The position numbers were made by a program, and so were the translations under genes. Shown one piece after another: positions 60,085-64,000 of a stretch of DNA of 64,000 nt. Location of the stretch: NCBI GenBank assembly GCA_011523945.1, contig WTFU01000092.1:54491-118490 (forward strand). The letters are read 5' to 3'. Below the pieces are notes generated by a model, which saw nothing but the letters and a program-made list of their open reading frames with translations, was not told the origin of the DNA and searched no databases. The first letter of the stretch is position 1, and each line of letters opens with the position of its first letter. The DNA is from Mariniblastus sp. (GTDB lineage: Bacteria > Planctomycetota > Planctomycetia > Pirellulales > Pirellulaceae).

Positions 60085-61842
60085 TCACTCTGTCGAAAGC
60101 ATTTTCAAGTCGGGTGCGATCCGCTCGATGAGGCGGGCGACGAATTTTTTTACCTGCGCCGTTGTTTTAAATTTCATGACTGCAGCGACGATTCGCTCAG
60201 ACTCTTCAACTGTGATTTGACTTGCCAGTTGTTTGATCGACGGGATGAAGGCGGGGCTCATGCTGAACCGTCGCAGTCCCATGCCCAGCAAGAGCACGAA
60301 TGCTCGCGGGGTGCCTGCCATTTCGCCGCAAACTGTAATTGGGACGTTTGCTCGATTGCAAACCTCGATTACGTTTTTGAGGACAATCAATACAGGAGGT
60401 GCCAGAGGCTGGCAAAGGTGGGCGACCTTGGGGTTGTCGCGGTCGGCAGCCATGAGGTACTGCACGAGGTCATTTGACCCGACAGACACGAAATCGACTA
60501 AATCAATCATCGTGCTAATGGAAACGGCTGCTGCAGGAACTTCTAGCATCATGCCGATCGGGACTTCTTTTGTTTTGATGCCTCTTGAGTTGAGTGTCTT
60601 GTAGGCTCGGCGAACCATGCTGCGAAGTTTTCGAATTTCTTCGACCGTTGTAACCATAGGGAACATTAGCCGGACCGTACCTTCCGGAAATTCACTCGCA
60701 GCCCGCACGATTGCGCGAATTTGAGTATTGAAGAATTCAGGGTGCTCGAAAGAAAGCCGGATGCTTCGCCAACCCATAAATGGGTTCGCTTCTTTGTGGT
60801 CATGGCCTAGGTAGGCGACCGTCTTGTCTCCGCCAATGTCGAGCGTACGAATCGTGACGTTGTGGTTGGGGCTGGCAGCAACGATTGCCCGGTAGGCTTC
60901 GTATTGTTCGTCTTCGTCGGGAACGCTGGGATGGGTAAGGTACAGATATTCCGTCCGGTAAAGCCCGACACCGGAAGCCCCCATCGCGCACGCGGCGTTG
61001 GCATCAGCGACACCGTTAATATTGCCTTGGAGGCGAAGTTCGCAGCCGTCGGCCGTAAGAGAAGGTTGGTCCCGATTGGTTGCGAGTTTGTCTTTTAAAT
61101 CAAAAAATTCGCGTTCAAGTTTCTTGAACGCTTTGAGTGTCTCGGAATTCGGGTTGATCTCAATATGGCCGTCGCGACCATCGACAACGATCGTATCTCC
61201 AGTTTTTACCTTTCGCGCAATTCCACTAACGCCAGAAACCGCAGGGATACCTCGTGAGCGAGCCACAATCGCCGCGTGACTGGTTTGGCTACCTTTTTGC
61301 GTGACGATGCCATGCACGTCCATGTCACCTAAAGCGACGACTTGAGACGGCAAAAGTTCGTCTGCCACGACAATCAGCGGCCCCACGATGGATCCAGTCT
61401 CAGGTTTAGCGGCATCGTTGAGATGGCTTCCCAGTCGGATAATCACGTCGCGGACGTCGTTGAGTCTTTCCTGGAGGTATTCATCGTTGGTCCTTGCAAA
61501 GAGAGTTGTGTATTCTCCGAGCAACCGATGAAGTGCAGCGGACGAATTCATTTTATCGTCAACGATCCAACTGCGAATCTTGTTAGTGAACGCAGCATCT
61601 CGAAGGATCGCCTGGTGGACAGCAAAGATCGATGCTTCTTCGCGGCCGACTTGAGCTTCAACTTTGCGCTCCAAAGCGCGAAGATCCGCACCGGCTTTAT
61701 CGCGAGCGGTCTCGTAGTTGGCCAGTTCGGCGGTAATTTGGGAGTCTTCGAGGCGATTAGTATCTGGATTAACGAAAATTTCGTGAATCACATAGGCTGT
61801 GCCTATCGCAACTCCGGGTGAGACTGCTATTCCTCTTCGCAT
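60085..61842 (-). CDS. ptsI: Phosphoenolpyruvate-protein phosphotransferase (PTS enzyme I)
   Basis: Enzyme I takes phosphate from PEP and gives it to HPr. The phosphorylated His is H189 in GSQTSHAAIVARSRGIPAVSG, the same position as in E. coli. The PEP-binding C-terminal barrel has GIGLYRTEYLYL-like (GASGVGLYRTEYLYL) and SVGSNDLVQYLMAADRDN, with the catalytic Cys in VCGEMAG. At 585 residues it is full length. No HPr or sugar EII gene is adjacent, so it may serve a regulatory PTS. Confidence 0.94.
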   Translation of the reverse strand: MRRGIAVSPGVAIGTAYVIHEIFVNPDTNRLEDSQITAELANYETARDKAGADLRALERKVEAQVGREEASIFAVHQAILRDAAFTNKIRSWIVDDKMNSSAALHRLLGEYTTLFARTNDEYLQERLNDVRDVIIRLGSHLNDAAKPETGSIVGPLIVVADELLPSQVVALGDMDVHGIVTQKGSQTSHAAIVARSRGIPAVSGVSGIARKVKTGDTIVVDGRDGHIEINPNSETLKAFKKLEREFFDLKDKLATNRDQPSLTADGCELRLQGNINGVADANAACAMGASGVGLYRTEYLYLTHPSVPDEDEQYEAYRAIVAASPNHNVTIRTLDIGGDKTVAYLGHDHKEANPFMGWRSIRLSFEHPEFFNTQIRAIVRAASEFPEGTVRLMFPMVTTVEEIRKLRSMVRRAYKTLNSRGIKTKEVPIGMMLEVPAAAVSISTMIDLVDFVSVGSNDLVQYLMAADRDNPKVAHLCQPLAPPVLIVLKNVIEVCNRANVPITVCGEMAGTPRAFVLLLGMGLRRFSMSPAFIPSIKQLASQITVEESERIVAAVMKFKTTAQVKKFVARLIERIAPDLKMLSTE

Positions 61843-62139
61843 TCCTTTAGATTACCAGATTTTCCGAGTGAGGGACATGGAGTGGATAAAACGACCATTC
61901 TACTGGGGTTTCGGGGCATCTGGGGGTTCTGTTTAAGCGAAGTTTACATTGGTCTCCGCGACGGTAGGGAAATGGGTTGCAGGCCTGGTTTTTAGGTGAA
62001 TTTAACTGTTGAAATCGGTAGTTCTGGCGGCTATCTGTTGTTGAGGTAAAACATTCATTTTGCTACATTTGGGTCGACCAGAGAAAGCATCGACGGGATG
62101 TTTCGGGGTCATCCCAGAATCACAACGGGTTCATTGAGA

Positions 62140-62661
62140 ATGCGATTTTCCCAGCTCGACCGGATACTTGCGCTGGAAAAAGGTGCGTCGATAACTGCGG
62201 TGAAGTGCCTGACTTTGTCCGAAGATTACCTTCAAGATCATTTTCCACGGTTTCCTGTGATGCCGGGTGTGATGATGTTGGAGTCTATGTTTCAGACGAG
62301 CATGTGGTTAGTTCGCTCGTCCCATGACTTTCAATATTCCAGTGTTGTTCTGCGGGAAACGAAGAGCCTGAAGTTCCAGGGGTTCGTACAACCCGGCGAT
62401 TCACTAATCGTGAATGCTGAAATCAAAAAAGTGGATGGATCACTAACTAGTTTGAAAGTTGTGGGCTCGGTGAACGGAGTCGCGGCGACAAGCGGTAGGT
62501 TAGTGCTAGATACTTTTAATTTGGCGGATCGAGGGGATGTGGATCCTGCCATTGACGACTATATGAAACATAAGTTTCGAATGAATTTTAAGTGGTTATT
62601 TAATCAACTTGGAAACGAAAGTTCGAGTCCCGACGAGGGAGCGACTTTGGCGACCGGTTAA
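62140..62661 (+). CDS. FabZ-like 3-hydroxyacyl-ACP dehydratase, catalytic residues intact
   Basis: Hot-dog-fold dehydratase that removes water from 3-hydroxyacyl-ACP. Starting at ATG 62140 (MRFSQLDRILALEKG), the catalytic pair is H34 and E48 in DHFPRFPVMPGVMMLES. The track start at 62098 adds 14 residues and does not fit the family. The C-terminal tail beyond about residue 140 is extra. It opens a cluster with an acyl carrier protein, a second hot-dog protein and a ketosynthase. Confidence 0.88.
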   Translation: MRFSQLDRILALEKGASITAVKCLTLSEDYLQDHFPRFPVMPGVMMLESMFQTSMWLVRSSHDFQYSSVVLRETKSLKFQGFVQPGDSLIVNAEIKKVDGSLTSLKVVGSVNGVAATSGRLVLDTFNLADRGDVDPAIDDYMKHKFRMNFKWLFNQLGNESSSPDEGATLATG

Positions 62662-62742
62662 ACTAAACGTTCGTAGCATCGTCCATTCAGGCGGTGGTAC
62701 AAATCATATTCACACAGCAGTTCCAAACGGAGAGAGTTTCGA

Positions 62743-63126
62743 ATGCCCGTAAACGAAGAGGTATTTGGTAAGGTTAAAGAAGCCTTGATAGACGCGTTAG
62801 GCGTTGAAGATGACGAAGTTACCGATGAAGCCACGATGGTGGGTGATCTCGGTGCCGAGTCTATCGATTTTTTGGATATCGTTTTCAAACTTGAAAAAGC
62901 ATTTGATATTTCGATTCCCAGAGACGAACTTTTCCCCGACGATATCTTGACCAACGCTGAGTACATCAGCGACGGCAAAGTTACTCCAGAGGGACTCGAA
63001 AAACTAAAAGAGCGTATGCCATTTGCGGATTTCACAAAATTCGAAACGAATCCGCTGATTCAGGATTTCGGGAATTTGTTAACGGTCAAGGACCTTTGCA
63101 AATATGTCGAATTAAAAATTAGCTAA
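62743..63126 (+). CDS. Acyl carrier protein, long form
   Basis: The phosphopantetheine serine is S40 in GDLGAESIDFLDIVFKLEKAF; the usual Asp-Ser is Glu-Ser here. At 127 residues it is longer than the normal 75-80, with an extra C-terminal segment (KLKERMPFADFTKFETNP) after helix 3. It is probably dedicated to the acyl chain built by this cluster rather than the general FabD pathway. Confidence 0.9.
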   Translation: MPVNEEVFGKVKEALIDALGVEDDEVTDEATMVGDLGAESIDFLDIVFKLEKAFDISIPRDELFPDDILTNAEYISDGKVTPEGLEKLKERMPFADFTKFETNPLIQDFGNLLTVKDLCKYVELKIS

Positions 63127-63219
63127 TCGGCTCGATGAGTAATTCAAAAGGTCCACGGGCAGACGCTCGTTGGGCCTTCGTTCATTAAAACCTTTCATGT
63201 TTCTTTCGAGTGTGATTCG

Positions 63220-63759
63220 ATGCGATGGTTCTGGATAGATCGATTTACTGAATTGGTAAGCGGGCAGTCGGCAGTGGCCGTGAAAAATGTTTCGCTTAGT
63301 GAAGAGGTCATTGACGATTATGCACCGGGTCGAACCTTCTTCCCCCCTTCACTTATTGTCGAAGGTCTCGCCCAAACGGGTGGATTGCTAGTCGGGCAAA
63401 TGAGCGATTTCAATGATCGGGTTGTTTTGGCTAAAATTTCGAAGTGCAAGTTTCATCGGGAAGCTTATCCTGGCGACACTCTGACCTATCGCGTAAAAAT
63501 AGACAATCAAGAAGGAATCGGGGCGATGGTTCAGGGAACTTCGCACATTGGTGATGAATTGCAGTGCGAGATTGAACTGATGTTTGCCAGTCTTGATGAC
63601 GAGCGGTTTGAGGACGTTGAATTGTTTGAGCCGGCTCAGTTTTGCCGTATGATCCGTACTTTGAGATTGTTTGAGGTGGGGGTTGATGCTGATGGAAACC
63701 CTGTGCAGGTGCCTGCACACATGGTGGCCGCGGAAAAGGCGCTGTTGAAGTCAGGTTGA
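63220..63759 (+). CDS. FabZ-like hot-dog protein lacking the catalytic His
   Basis: It aligns without gaps to the first FabZ over the active site: DYAPGRTFFPPSLIVEGLAQ against DHFPRFPVMPGVMMLESMFQ. The glutamate (E48) is kept, but the catalytic His is Tyr (Y34). It may be an inactive partner in a heterodimer, a binding protein or a differently specific hydratase. The length is 179. Confidence 0.85.
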   Translation: MRWFWIDRFTELVSGQSAVAVKNVSLSEEVIDDYAPGRTFFPPSLIVEGLAQTGGLLVGQMSDFNDRVVLAKISKCKFHREAYPGDTLTYRVKIDNQEGIGAMVQGTSHIGDELQCEIELMFASLDDERFEDVELFEPAQFCRMIRTLRLFEVGVDADGNPVQVPAHMVAAEKALLKSG

Positions 63760-63899
63760 ACGGTACTCTTACGTGGAGCCCCTGCCGTATCGGCAACCTC
63801 ACCGAAGACGAGTTGCCTAGCAGCGGTGAAGCATCAGAATATTTTGAGCGGTTGACGTTTCGGCTTTACAACCGCCGCCGAGTTGGAATTTACTTTTAA
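63756..63899 (+). CDS. Possible 47-codon ORF overlapping the FabZ-like stop
   Basis: A TTG that overlaps the TGA stop of the previous gene opens a frame (MNGTLTWSPCRIGNLTEDEL, ending FRLYNRRRVGIYF) to a TAA at 63897. Overlapping start/stop is typical of coupled genes, but the start is weak and the protein matches no family. It may be untranslated spacer. Confidence 0.25.
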   Translation: MNGTLTWSPCRIGNLTEDELPSSGEASEYFERLTFRLYNRRRVGIYF

Positions 63900-63918
63900 G
63901 CGAGTAACGGAGTTGAAA

Positions 63919-64000
63919 ATGATCGCATCTGGAAATCGTCGCCGCGTCGTGGTCACTGGTGTCGGGGTCATTAATCCACTAGGCAATGATATAGAGACCG
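63919..64000 (+). CDS. Beta-ketoacyl-ACP synthase (FabF type), 3' end outside window
   Basis: Only the first 27 codons are visible: RRRVVVTGVGVINPLGNDIE, the standard N terminus of KASII-type condensing enzymes. GGAG lies upstream. It continues the ACP/dehydratase cluster. The catalytic Cys-His-His lie outside the window. Confidence 0.88.
   Translation, partial: MIASGNRRRVVVTGVGVINPLGNDIET

Overview
The window looks like chromosomal core sequence from a planctomycete, most likely of the Pirellulales type. This is inferred from planctomycete-style families (the TIGR03009-type secreted protein, GAF-HlyD adaptors, a FloA flotillin, many secreted proteins of unknown function), long intergenic leaders and a base composition near 50% GC judged by eye. 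I see no insertion sequence, prophage, CRISPR array or rRNA gene.

Layout. Bases 1-4014 (+ strand): floA (cut by the window edge), an unknown protein, a 3-hydroxyisobutyrate-dehydrogenase-like reductase and sufS. Bases 4033-13143 (- strand): a probable betaine-lipid pair (btaA, btaB), two small proteins with a CCFG motif, a secreted CPFC/HEAT-like protein, an ABC permease and ATPase, and smpB. Bases 13616-17201 (+): lipA, thiS-thiG and a glycine-rich exported protein. A SprT-like protease gene follows on the - strand. Bases 18517-23257 hold nrdA and nrdB behind tandem NrdR-like boxes; NrdB has Phe where the radical Tyr should be, so it is a class Ic enzyme. Then come a GT2 glycosyltransferase, a secreted protein, a HlyD / DUF456 / GAF-HlyD group, a GlpG-like rhomboid protease, a TIGR03009 protein, two tandem purine nucleoside phosphorylases and a secreted protein. 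An unusual sigma factor with several N-terminal helix-turn-helix segments lies at 36044-37744.

Bases 38606-57990 are the informational superoperon: tRNA-Thr, -Tyr, -Gly, -Thr, tuf, tRNA-Trp, secE, nusG, rplK, rplA, rplJ, rplL, rpoB, rpoC, then rpsL, rpsG and fusA. The order matches the E. coli thrU-tyrU-glyT-thrT-tufB-secE-nusG-rplKAJL-rpoBC region. RpoC carries about 350 extra C-terminal residues made of four helix-hairpin-helix repeats, and NusG carries about 109 very acidic N-terminal residues.

Bases 58103-58598 hold a gene that the ORF track misses: a complete thioredoxin with an in-frame TGA at the first active-site cysteine, a SECIS-like hairpin just downstream, and its own promoter and terminator. 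It is best read as a selenocysteine (U-P-P-C) thioredoxin. After it come a GT87-like membrane protein, PTS enzyme I and the start of a fatty-acid-type cluster: dehydratase, acyl carrier protein, a dehydratase-like protein lacking the catalytic His, and the start of a ketosynthase.

The strongest candidates for undescribed biology are the TGA thioredoxin, the RpoC repeat tail, the class Ic reductase with its NrdR promoter and long leader, the sigma factor architecture and the ABC/cysteine-motif gene group.
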